DNA of 29,363 bases from Bacilli bacterium (lineage in GTDB: Bacteria; Bacillota_I; Bacilli_A; RF39; UBA660): assembly GCA_016302505.1 (NCBI GenBank), contig JAEDNL010000011.1, forward strand, positions 1 to 29,363, given 5' to 3'. Numbering within the stretch: position 1 is the first letter of the stretch; the number at the start of each line of letters is the position of its first letter. The notes under the pieces are model-generated. The model saw only the letters and a list, made by a program, of their open reading frames with translations. It was not told the origin of the DNA and did not search any database. The translations under genes and the position numbers were made by a program. Of this stretch, positions 9,601-15,872 are shown piece after piece.

Positions 9601-10011
9601 AAATCCAGTTTGTCTAGTAGCATAAACATCTTGGTGATCTCCAAATATAGAAAGCGCATGTGTTGCAAGACTTCTTGCCGCAACATGAATAACACAAGGG
9701 AGCATTTCTCCTGCTATTTTATACATTGAAGGTATCATTAAAAGAAGACCTTGTGATGCAGTAAATGTTGTTGCAAGGCTTCCTGCTTGTAAAGCCCCAT
9801 GAGTAACAGCAATCGCACCTGCTTCACTTTGCATTTCTATTATTTTAACAGTATCATCAAACAAATTTTTCTTACCTACGCTACTCCATTTATCAGTTAA
9901 GCTAGCCATAGGACTAGCAGGTGTTATTGGATAAATACCACACACTTCGCTAAATAAATAAGAACCCATCGCACAAGCTTCATTTCCATCTATAATGTAA
10001 TCTTTTTTCAT
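6610..10011 (-). CDS. nifJ: Pyruvate:ferredoxin (flavodoxin) oxidoreductase
   Basis: 1133 aa from the ATG at 10011, which has GGTGAAG just upstream; a TTG four codons earlier is less likely. The enzyme oxidises pyruvate with CoA to acetyl-CoA and CO2 and passes electrons to ferredoxin or flavodoxin. It is a complete single-chain form. The domain I start has GNEACAMGSYLFSEVCGIYPITP. Two 4Fe-4S clusters are seen in CIECNQCAFVCPHAC (first Cys about 673) and CTGCGLCMQACP. A further Cys-rich site is ACAGCGE, followed by the thiamine pyrophosphate motif GDGWAYDIGYGGLDHV and VLDTEVYSNTGGQKSKST. Length is close to the usual 1170-1200. It marks an anaerobe with ferredoxin-based metabolism. It follows the small membrane protein gene by 48 bp. 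Confidence 0.97.
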   Translation of the reverse strand: MKKDYIIDGNEACAMGSYLFSEVCGIYPITPASPMASLTDKWSSVGKKNLFDDTVKIIEMQSEAGAIAVTHGALQAGSLATTFTASQGLLLMIPSMYKIAGEMLPCVIHVAARSLATHALSIFGDHQDVYATRQTGFCMLASSSVEDAYYMSIVSHLSALDGSLPFLHFFDGFRTSHELNKVSLVNEGEIRNLINYDKIYEFKNRALNIGKKITRGTSQTGDVYFQNTEVRNTYYDKMPLVVLKNMEKINKLAGTNYKPFNYYGHKYATKVIIAMGSVCDTIRTVVDKLNNQGDKVGVVEVHLYRPFSKEYLLKELPMSTEVIAVLDRTKEPGSVKEPLCLDIIEAVKTRNIRVYGGRYGLSSKDVSLKDINAVYENISLNEPKDNFTIGINDDVTHLSLEPVEINIEKDYKEIKVYGFGSDGMVGASKNFMKVLGQRDNVYVQGYFEYDSKKSGGVTISHLRVGPSKIKAPYFLTNPDFIIVSKDIYLNRYYCLKDIKKDGTLLISSNKNDKELNELINNDNKKEILNKNIKVYIANLDELNDKYSLKGKINNIMCSYMIKIVGYSSGEINDFKKLVEKTYSNKGNKVVQNNIDAIDEANNYLEEIDNKIFTLSYENNNSKNITNEMLKLRGNMLSVSDFEKYKDGTFEGGTASSDKRKISSFVPKWCKDNCIECNQCAFVCPHACIRPFSLTDNELIESHIDKVETIESLGEKDKNFYMAISESNCTGCGLCMQACPGKHEEKALIEGKYSERKDRIADYLFDNHENITPFNKYTVKGIGFQKPYFEFSGACAGCGEAGYIKLLTMLYGKNMVIANATGCSSIYGASLPLTPYKIPWMNSLFEDNAEFGFGIYNSYKNTRQRIKKIMYETRDIVDPEIKATFKEWIDNMDDDDLTFAIKDKLSKSDIPKELRELLDYIPSRSVWIIGGDGWAYDIGYGGLDHVLHSNENINIMVLDTEVYSNTGGQKSKSTRVGSVAEFSASGKLENKKDLFKIAMSIPNVYVASISMGANPMQAIKAIKEAKEHDGPSLIIAYSTCIEQGIYGGLNNSLDEQKLLVDIGYNLLMRYNPIEDKLTVDSKEPDFTNYDAVFRRELRYKNLEVKNEEEFENLYEENVNFSKKRYNYFKDLENK

Positions 10012-10059
10012 ATTCTTCACCAAGTCTATTATATTACATTTTTATTTAAAAAAAAAGAA

Positions 10060-10509
10060 TTAATATACTTTAAAATCTTTTTCAATTTTAATTAATTCTT
10101 CTACTGTACAAACCATATGAATTGCATTGATTTTAACACCACTAACTGCATACGATGCTTTTTGCTCTTCATTCATTTCTTTTGTATACTCATTTATTAA
10201 TATATCACTATTTCTAGCATAATACTTTTTATCATCAATTAAATAACTCAGTATTTCAATATTATATTTTTTAAATTTATCTATTTCATTAGAGTTCAAA
10301 TTTTTAAAATATATTAAATAATTATCTTTTTCATATAACTTAGATACATCATAAATAAGTTTCTTTTCATTATGAGAATCTATATCACTTATATTAAATA
10401 AAAAGAATAAACAAAATAAAATAAATAATTTTAGTATTAATTTTTTTATAAGATCACCTAATATTATTTTGTTTACTTTTTTGTTATATAAAGTTCCAAT
10501 TATTGGCAA
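10060..10509 (-). CDS. Small membrane-anchored protein, unknown; start uncertain
   Basis: Up to 149 aa. One hydrophobic segment (LILKLFILFCLFFLF, about residues 24-38) is followed by a hydrophilic, probably extracytoplasmic domain with Asp/Lys/Tyr-rich sequence. No family recognised. The longest frame starts at a TTG (10507-10509) that overlaps the stop of the upstream hydrolase gene by 10 bp but has no ribosome binding site. A good AGGTGAT site lies inside the frame, yet no ATG, GTG or TTG follows it at normal distance, only ATA and TTA codons. The gene therefore uses an unusual start, depends on coupling, or is damaged at its 5' end. It sits between the hydrolase and nifJ in the same direction. 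Confidence 0.55.
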   Translation of the reverse strand: MPIIGTLYNKKVNKIILGDLIKKLILKLFILFCLFFLFNISDIDSHNEKKLIYDVSKLYEKDNYLIYFKNLNSNEIDKFKKYNIEILSYLIDDKKYYARNSDILINEYTKEMNEEQKASYAVSGVKINAIHMVCTVEELIKIEKDFKVY

Positions 10510-11369
10510 ATAACTTTAAAATACATTTTGTTATCTATAAATTCATATTTAATTTGGTTTAATTCTATTAGATAGGATAAATATGCTTTAATAGTTGAAG
10601 TAATCAAATAATATTGTGTCAAATTCATTTGTAAACTATAAGTGTCAAATATACTCTTTACAATATCCTCTAGTGTTATATTTTCTTTACATATAAGTAG
10701 AATTTTATCAAGTACTTCATATGTTTTATCTTTATTTAGTTTAATTAAAGATTTTATATCATTTGATACCTCTGCATGTGAAGGTACAAAGCACCCATTT
10801 AGTTCTGATAATTTATCTAATGAATTAATAAAATCAGAAACATTATTTAAATATGAAATATGATATTTATTAATAGTTTTTTCATCAAATAATGCATCTG
10901 CGATAAAATAAACATTATCACTAGTTTTTATACCTATCATGTCAAATGAATGACCATTTAATGTAAAATACTCAAGACCTTCTATGTCAAATAATTCTTC
11001 ACAATTAGACTTTTCTGCTTCTAAAAATTTATTTCTTAATTCTTTAAAAGGATATGCCCCATATAAATAAGTAGGTTCAAGTATTGGATGATTTGTTATA
11101 TCACATTCTATTGTAGATGCATAAATTTTACAATTAGTTCTTGCTTGTATAAACTTATTACCACCTGTGTGATCAGCATGGGAATGAGTGTTAATAATGT
11201 ATTTAACATTCCAGTTATTTTCATTAATTATTCTAAGTATTTTTCTACCCACTGATTCATCTAAACCAGAATCAATTAAAACAACGTCATTATCATTTAA
11301 TTTATATACTCCTATGTTTGTGTTGTTTTTAATATAATAAGTTTTTTCACCTAATTTAATAAGTTCCAT
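10500..11369 (-). CDS. Metallo-beta-lactamase-fold hydrolase
   Basis: 289 aa from the ATG at 11369; a TTG at 11381 is an alternative that would overlap the preceding gene by 7 bp, and neither has a well-spaced ribosome binding site. The fold is shown by the order of its motifs: VVLIDSGLD, the metal-binding NTHSHADHTGG (HxHxDH), LNGHSFDMIGI and the strand DNVYFIADALFD with the bridging Asp, then PSHAEV near residue 200. These ligate two metals, usually zinc. A helical tail of about 80 residues follows. Substrate cannot be told: the superfamily covers thioesterases, lactonases and nucleases. It is likely co-transcribed with the thioredoxin-like lipoprotein 5 bp upstream. Confidence 0.85.
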   Translation of the reverse strand: MELIKLGEKTYYIKNNTNIGVYKLNDNDVVLIDSGLDESVGRKILRIINENNWNVKYIINTHSHADHTGGNKFIQARTNCKIYASTIECDITNHPILEPTYLYGAYPFKELRNKFLEAEKSNCEELFDIEGLEYFTLNGHSFDMIGIKTSDNVYFIADALFDEKTINKYHISYLNNVSDFINSLDKLSELNGCFVPSHAEVSNDIKSLIKLNKDKTYEVLDKILLICKENITLEDIVKSIFDTYSLQMNLTQYYLITSTIKAYLSYLIELNQIKYEFIDNKMYFKVICQ

Positions 11370-11374
11370 AGTAT

Positions 11375-12064
11375 CTAACAAGCCTTATTTACACTACAAG
11401 TTTTAGAAGCATCAAGTGTACATTTAATAACACATTTAAAACTATTATACATTTCTTTTTTCATATCATCAGTTATTTCCATATATGGGTCTGTTAATTC
11501 ATTAATAATACCTGTTTCTAATTCTTTAGCCTCACCCTTAACTATAGATACAACATTCGGAGCATATATTCTTTTCTCATTTGTATTAACTTCTTCACCA
11601 TCTTTATTTTCAAGTGTATACTCTTCAAGAACAGAATTTAATAACTCAAGTAATTCATAGTAAGCATCACTACCCTTTTTTGATGTCACAATTTCACCAC
11701 TATCATTTATTTCAAGAGTATCTCTAATTTCAGATACATCAACATAATAAAGTTTCTCTAACCCTAAATCACTACTAACATCAAGTAATGATGGCAATAC
11801 ACTTCTACACCATGGGCATTTAGGAAAACCAAAATAAACCACAAATGTTTCTTTATTTTTAATCATTTGTACTATCTCTTCATCACTTTTATAAACAATA
11901 TTATTGTTTTTATCAATATTTAATTCCCTTGCTTTATTTCCATATATTTCTTTATTATTTATACTTTCATATTCTTCTTTAAATTTCTCTGCATCTGTTT
12001 TAGTACAACCCGTTAATAAAAATAATGAAAAAATAATAGATATTGTAATTATAATTTTCTTCAT
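11375..12064 (-). CDS. Thioredoxin-like lipoprotein (CPWC)
   Basis: 229 aa. The N-terminus is a lipoprotein signal peptide with lipobox LLTGC (Cys20), so the protein is anchored to the outer face of the membrane. The thioredoxin-fold strand VVYFGFPKCPWCRSVLP contains the redox motif CPWC at residues 83-86, followed by a helix and strand (KLYYVDVSEI). The long insert between the active site and the later part (about residues 105-165) and the Cys-rich tail (CVIKC...CSVNKAC) are unlike a minimal thioredoxin. The likely role is thiol-disulfide exchange outside the cell. The ATG has AAAGGAGG 6 nt upstream. It heads a run with the hydrolase and the small membrane protein. Confidence 0.85.
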   Translation of the reverse strand: MKKIIITISIIFSLFLLTGCTKTDAEKFKEEYESINNKEIYGNKARELNIDKNNNIVYKSDEEIVQMIKNKETFVVYFGFPKCPWCRSVLPSLLDVSSDLGLEKLYYVDVSEIRDTLEINDSGEIVTSKKGSDAYYELLELLNSVLEEYTLENKDGEEVNTNEKRIYAPNVVSIVKGEAKELETGIINELTDPYMEITDDMKKEMYNSFKCVIKCTLDASKTCSVNKAC

Positions 12065-12117
12065 AACATCCTCCTTTTAATATTATAAATAATTGTTTTA
12101 AAAAACACAATATTATA

Positions 12118-12146
12118 TTGATTTTAAGTTAAAAATATGAAATAAT
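12118..12146 (+). promoter_or_regulatory. Promoter of the riboswitch-permease transcript
   Basis: TTGATT (12118-12123), 17-bp spacer, AATAAT (12141-12146). The predicted start near 12153 places the riboswitch at the very 5' end of the RNA. Confidence 0.5.
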
Positions 12147-12161
12147 TATATTGAAAATAAA

Positions 12162-12229
12162 CAGTCATATATATTTGAAAAAATGGTTCAAATGTTTCTA
12201 CCCGTTCCCAAAATTGAATGGACTATGAC
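12162..12229 (+). promoter_or_regulatory. Purine riboswitch aptamer, guanine/hypoxanthine class
   Basis: The three-way junction is complete. P1 pairs GTCATA (12164-12169) with TATGAC (12224-12229). P2 pairs ATTTGAA with TTCAAAT (12173-12179, 12187-12193) around a 7-nt loop ending in GG. The invariant J2/3 GTTTCTAC follows. P3 pairs CCGTTC with GAATGG (12202-12207, 12216-12221) around a loop starting with CC that can make the known loop-loop contact with the GG of L2. J3/1 reads ACTAT with C at 12223, the position that selects guanine over adenine (which has U). Downstream is a purine permease, the classic target. The GACTAT of the aptamer's 3' side can also pair with ATAGTC (12268-12273) in the terminator's 5' side, giving an OFF switch on ligand binding. 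Confidence 0.92.
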
Positions 12230-12269
12230 AGCATTCTCAATATTATTTTTCTTTCTTATTTGCTTTTAT

Positions 12270-12304
12270 AGTCTTACATAAAAATGTGTAAGACTTTTTA
12301 TTTT
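12270..12304 (+). terminator. Riboswitch-controlled terminator
   Basis: Stem AGTCTTACAT with ATGTGTAAGACT (small bulge) and a T-rich tail from 12296. Its 5' arm starts with the ATAGTC that competes for pairing with the aptamer. Confidence 0.85.
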
Positions 12305-12327
12305 CAAAAATATTAGGAGGTGTTTTT

Positions 12328-13827
12328 TTGAAAAAAACAAAAAGAAGCAAATTAGATTCTTTTTTTAACATTAGTAAATATAAATCTAGTGTTAAAATAG
12401 AAGTATTTGCAGGACTAACTACTTTTCTTGCGATGGCCTACATTCTAACAGTAAACCCAAATAATATTCTTTGGGGTGGTACTACTGATCCAAGATTTTC
12501 TAGTGTGTTTATTGCAACCGCTCTTGGTGCAGTTATTGGTACTCTTTTAATGGCATTATTAGCCAAAATGCCACTTGCTCAAGCACCAGGTATGGGACTT
12601 AATGCTATGGTAGGTTCTATAATTGGTGGTGCTATGGGCTTTACATTTTCATATGGAAATGCAATGGCTTTAGTATTTGTTAGTGGAATATTATTCTTAT
12701 TGTTATCTATTATTCCATGTGGCAAAGATAAACATGGAAAAAGAATTTCTTTAAGAGAAAAAATATTTGATGGATTGCCTAAAACTATAAGGCTTAGTAT
12801 CCCAGTAGGAATAGGACTTTTCATTGCCTTTATTGGACTTCAAAATGCTCATATAATTGTTGATAATGAGTTTACTCTTTTACAATTAGTTGACTTTAAC
12901 AATACTAGTTTATGGGCAAAAGGTGGAGATTGTTCTAATGCAATTGTTGCTATATTTGGTTTAATTGTAATATCAGTGCTTTCTCACCATAATATTAAAG
13001 GTTCAATAATAATAGGTATTTTAGCGTCAACTATTTTAGCTATTCCATTAGGAGTTGCTAACCTTGATATTTTAATTGGTAAGATTGATGGTATATCTTG
13101 GAAATTCTGGGAAAACTTCCAAGCATTCTTTAGTGGTGATAATACAGTATTTTTATCATTTGCAAAAGGATTTAATTTTCCAGAAGGTTCACTATTAACA
13201 TGTATAATGCTTACTATTACATTTGCAATGATTGATATGTTTGATACAATGGGAACTTGTGTTGGATGTTGTCAAAATGCAAAACTTATGGATGATGATG
13301 GAAAACCACTTAATTATGACAAAATAATGATATCTGATAGTACTGCTACTATGGCAGGATCAATTCTTGGTACTAGTACAGTTACAACATTTGTAGAAAG
13401 TGGAACTGGTGTTTCAGCAGGAGGAAAAACTGGTCTCACAGCATTAGTTGTTGCATTATTATTCTTTTTATCAATTTTCTTATTTCCAATATTTGCATTT
13501 ATTCCATCTTCTGCTGCTGCTAGTGCATTAATATATGTAGGTGTATTAATGATGAAAAATGTAATAAATATTGATTTTGAAAATGTTAAAAATTCAGTAC
13601 CAGCCTTTCTAACAATTATCACAATGATACTAGGATACTCTATTACAGATGGTATTGGTATTGGTATACTTATGTTCTTTATTATTGATATTATTATTTA
13701 TTTAATAAACTTAATCTTATATAAATTAAAGAAGAAAAAGAATAAACCAAAATCAGAAATTACACTTATCACTCTAATAGTTGTAATACTTTTCTTGATT
13801 TATTTCTTAGTACCAACTGTATTATAG
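12328..13827 (+). CDS. pbuG: Purine (guanine/hypoxanthine) permease, NCS2 AzgA/PbuG type
   Basis: 499 aa, polytopic membrane protein with about 12 or more hydrophobic helices. The family signatures are clear: EVFAGLTTFLAMAYILTVNP at the N-terminus, APGMGLNAMVGSI in the early part, TFAMIDMFDTMGTCVGC, and the SSAAASALIYVGVLMM stretch late in the chain. This COG2252-type branch imports adenine, guanine or hypoxanthine with protons. The guanine riboswitch upstream supports guanine/hypoxanthine as the substrate and explains its control: high guanine ends transcription early. The start is TTG with a strong AGGAGGTG 5 nt upstream. The gene stands alone and ends at a strong hairpin. Confidence 0.93.
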   Translation: MKKTKRSKLDSFFNISKYKSSVKIEVFAGLTTFLAMAYILTVNPNNILWGGTTDPRFSSVFIATALGAVIGTLLMALLAKMPLAQAPGMGLNAMVGSIIGGAMGFTFSYGNAMALVFVSGILFLLLSIIPCGKDKHGKRISLREKIFDGLPKTIRLSIPVGIGLFIAFIGLQNAHIIVDNEFTLLQLVDFNNTSLWAKGGDCSNAIVAIFGLIVISVLSHHNIKGSIIIGILASTILAIPLGVANLDILIGKIDGISWKFWENFQAFFSGDNTVFLSFAKGFNFPEGSLLTCIMLTITFAMIDMFDTMGTCVGCCQNAKLMDDDGKPLNYDKIMISDSTATMAGSILGTSTVTTFVESGTGVSAGGKTGLTALVVALLFFLSIFLFPIFAFIPSSAAASALIYVGVLMMKNVINIDFENVKNSVPAFLTIITMILGYSITDGIGIGILMFFIIDIIIYLINLILYKLKKKKNKPKSEITLITLIVVILFLIYFLVPTVL

Positions 13828-13834
13828 CAAAATA

Positions 13835-13860
13835 AAACATTATCCGAGCGATAATGTTTT
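13835..13860. terminator. Bidirectional terminator between permease and acidic protein gene
   Basis: Ten-bp perfect stem AAACATTATC/GATAATGTTT with loop CGAGC and a T-run on the plus side; the minus strand also ends in a T-rich run. It contains the stop codon of the convergent minus-strand gene. Confidence 0.85.
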
Positions 13861-15192
13861 TTCATTATTAAATACAATTCTTTCAAATAAATCATAATAT
13901 CTATTATTAGAATTTTTATTAAATAACATTTTAATCTTTTCATCTTTAGTAATATCATAATAAGATGATATCAATAATAATTTTATAATAGTATTATTAT
14001 CCATTTTATTATTAAATACTTCTTCTGTTAAAAAATAGATAATGGTTTTATAAAAAGGTAATCTAAAATCGTCTGCTTGTTCTTTAAGTTCCTCTATCAT
14101 ATTATCAATATTACCATCTTCATATAAGCAAAGACTAGAGTTATCTAAAGAATATAATAATTTTTGTCTTTTAACAATCAGTTCACTAGAACCTCCATAT
14201 TTCAAAACAAACTCATCTATCTTTTTTATTAATGTTAAATAAAACAAATAATCTAAGTTTTCATCACTTACAATAATTCCTGAATCATCATCTATAAATT
14301 CATCAGAAACATCATCGTCCAAAAAATTATTAGAATCAATATCAGGTATTTGATCAAGAAATTCTTTAAAAAAATAATCAACATCTTCAGAAGTATCTAA
14401 ACTTTCTGAATATATTTTACTTATTTCCATACCAATTTTTACAGAACTAATATCATTTTTACTAAATAAAGAATATAGATATATATCATATAAAATATCA
14501 TCTATTTCACATGGTTCATCACTATCATAATACATACTTTGATACCAAAAATTTAAATTAATTGGATAGTCAATATAATCATCTTGACTCATATTAATAA
14601 ATTCATTTGACTCATCATAATAACATTCTAATTCAGACCTATTTAATGACTTTAATTTATTAAGAAACAACTCTCTAAATATCATTAAAGACTTAAGTTC
14701 TGATAATGCTTTTTTTCTATCTGTTGAAAACGGTAATTTAATATATTTTTCTTGCAACTGACTTTCAAATAAACTATAACTCATTAAAGTTCCTAAAATG
14801 GTATTAATACCTAATATTTTACGACAACTATCATTAAAAAAAACAATTTTAAATCTGGTAGAGACATTAAATTCATCTAAAATACCTTCTAACATATCAT
14901 AATCAATTGAATCATCTAATACTAAATTATTGCCATCTAAATATACTATATCTCCATAATCATTAAGTAAGTCATTTAATTTTTCATCAAAATCAAAACT
15001 TTCAAATTTAAAATTTCTTTTAATACCCTTTTCATTATATGCTGGTTCTCCACTATTAAAACTAATCATAAATTCTTTTTTAATACATTCAATATATTTT
15101 GATAAAGTTTCTATTTTAATATGTCTTATATTTTCATATTTTAATAAACGTTCTAATGCTAATAAACATAAGTATTCAAAAGGAACTTCCAT
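13840..15192 (-). CDS. Large acidic cytosolic protein, unknown
   Basis: 450 aa from the ATG at 15192, chosen because AGGTGA lies 5 nt upstream; GTG/ATG codons three and two codons earlier overlap that site. It has no signal peptide or membrane segment and no metal or nucleotide motif. It is rich in Asp, Glu, Ser and Tyr, with a very acidic stretch around residues 290-315 (NNFLDDDVSDEFIDDD), and predicted helical ends. I recognise no family. It follows mntP by about 30 bp in the same direction and may be co-transcribed. The acidic stretch may bind cations, but that is only a guess from composition and from its neighbour. Confidence 0.75.
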   Translation of the reverse strand: MEVPFEYLCLLALERLLKYENIRHIKIETLSKYIECIKKEFMISFNSGEPAYNEKGIKRNFKFESFDFDEKLNDLLNDYGDIVYLDGNNLVLDDSIDYDMLEGILDEFNVSTRFKIVFFNDSCRKILGINTILGTLMSYSLFESQLQEKYIKLPFSTDRKKALSELKSLMIFRELFLNKLKSLNRSELECYYDESNEFINMSQDDYIDYPINLNFWYQSMYYDSDEPCEIDDILYDIYLYSLFSKNDISSVKIGMEISKIYSESLDTSEDVDYFFKEFLDQIPDIDSNNFLDDDVSDEFIDDDSGIIVSDENLDYLFYLTLIKKIDEFVLKYGGSSELIVKRQKLLYSLDNSSLCLYEDGNIDNMIEELKEQADDFRLPFYKTIIYFLTEEVFNNKMDNNTIIKLLLISSYYDITKDEKIKMLFNKNSNNRYYDLFERIVFNNEKTLSLG

Positions 15193-15222
15193 AAACATCA
15201 CCTGGCCATTATTCTAGCATAA

Positions 15223-15777
15223 TTATATTAAATGTTCTAGTAATATTTTAAAACTTAGTATTATTAATATTAAAGATCCTAATATTTGAGCTTTTTTTTC
15301 ATATTTATTACCATATTTATTACCTATTACCACACCAAATGAAGTTAAAATAAATGTAATTATTCCAATGACTAATGAAGATATAATAATATTAGAGTCT
15401 AGAAAAGCTAGTGTTACTCCTACTGCTAAAGCATCTATACTAGTAGCAACAGCAAGAGGTAACATTGATAAAAAATCTATGTTATCATTAAGGTTATTAC
15501 TATTTACATTTTTTAACATGTTAATTCCAATAATAAGAAGTATTAAAAATGCAATCCAATGATTAATAGATACAATATATCTTTCAAATGAATTTCCGAG
15601 AATATATCCTATAAAAGGCATAAAAGCTTGAAATACTGAAAAATAACTAGAAATAATCATTATATTCTTCTTAGTTATTTTTTTAATAGAAAGACCTTTG
15701 CAAATGCTAACTGCAACCGCATCCATTGAAAGACTAATTCCAATAATAATTAACTCAAAAATATTGATATTTCCCAT
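15223..15777 (-). CDS. mntP: Manganese efflux pump MntP
   Basis: 184 aa, the normal length, with six hydrophobic helices. The two family motifs with membrane aspartates are present: SLSMDAVAVSICKG in helix 1 and VATSIDALAVGVTLAF in helix 4, which form the pseudo-symmetric transport site for Mn2+ export. No yybP-ykoY manganese riboswitch core is seen upstream. The ATG has no Shine-Dalgarno sequence. A TATAAT lies only 4 nt before it on the minus strand, so the mRNA may be leaderless or nearly so. It is divergent from the hybrid kinase gene. Confidence 0.93.
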   Translation of the reverse strand: MGNINIFELIIIGISLSMDAVAVSICKGLSIKKITKKNIMIISSYFSVFQAFMPFIGYILGNSFERYIVSINHWIAFLILLIIGINMLKNVNSNNLNDNIDFLSMLPLAVATSIDALAVGVTLAFLDSNIIISSLVIGIITFILTSFGVVIGNKYGNKYEKKAQILGSLILIILSFKILLEHLI

Positions 15778-15819
15778 AATAAATTATATTTTTTTATACT
15801 AATATTAACACTGTTTTAA

Positions 15820-15848
15820 TTGTAATTATACAGTTTTAATGTTATTAT
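15820..15848 (+). promoter_or_regulatory. Promoter of the hybrid histidine kinase gene
   Basis: TTGTAA (15820-15825), 17-bp spacer, TATTAT (15843-15848), about 24 bp before the ATG, which has AAGGAG. Confidence 0.5.
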
Positions 15849-15872
15849 ATATATAATAAGGAGTTAAATAAA

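Noticed and set aside
15778..15872. yybP-ykoY manganese riboswitch before mntP
   Set aside because: The gap of 95 bp has none of the conserved core and no leader of enough length.
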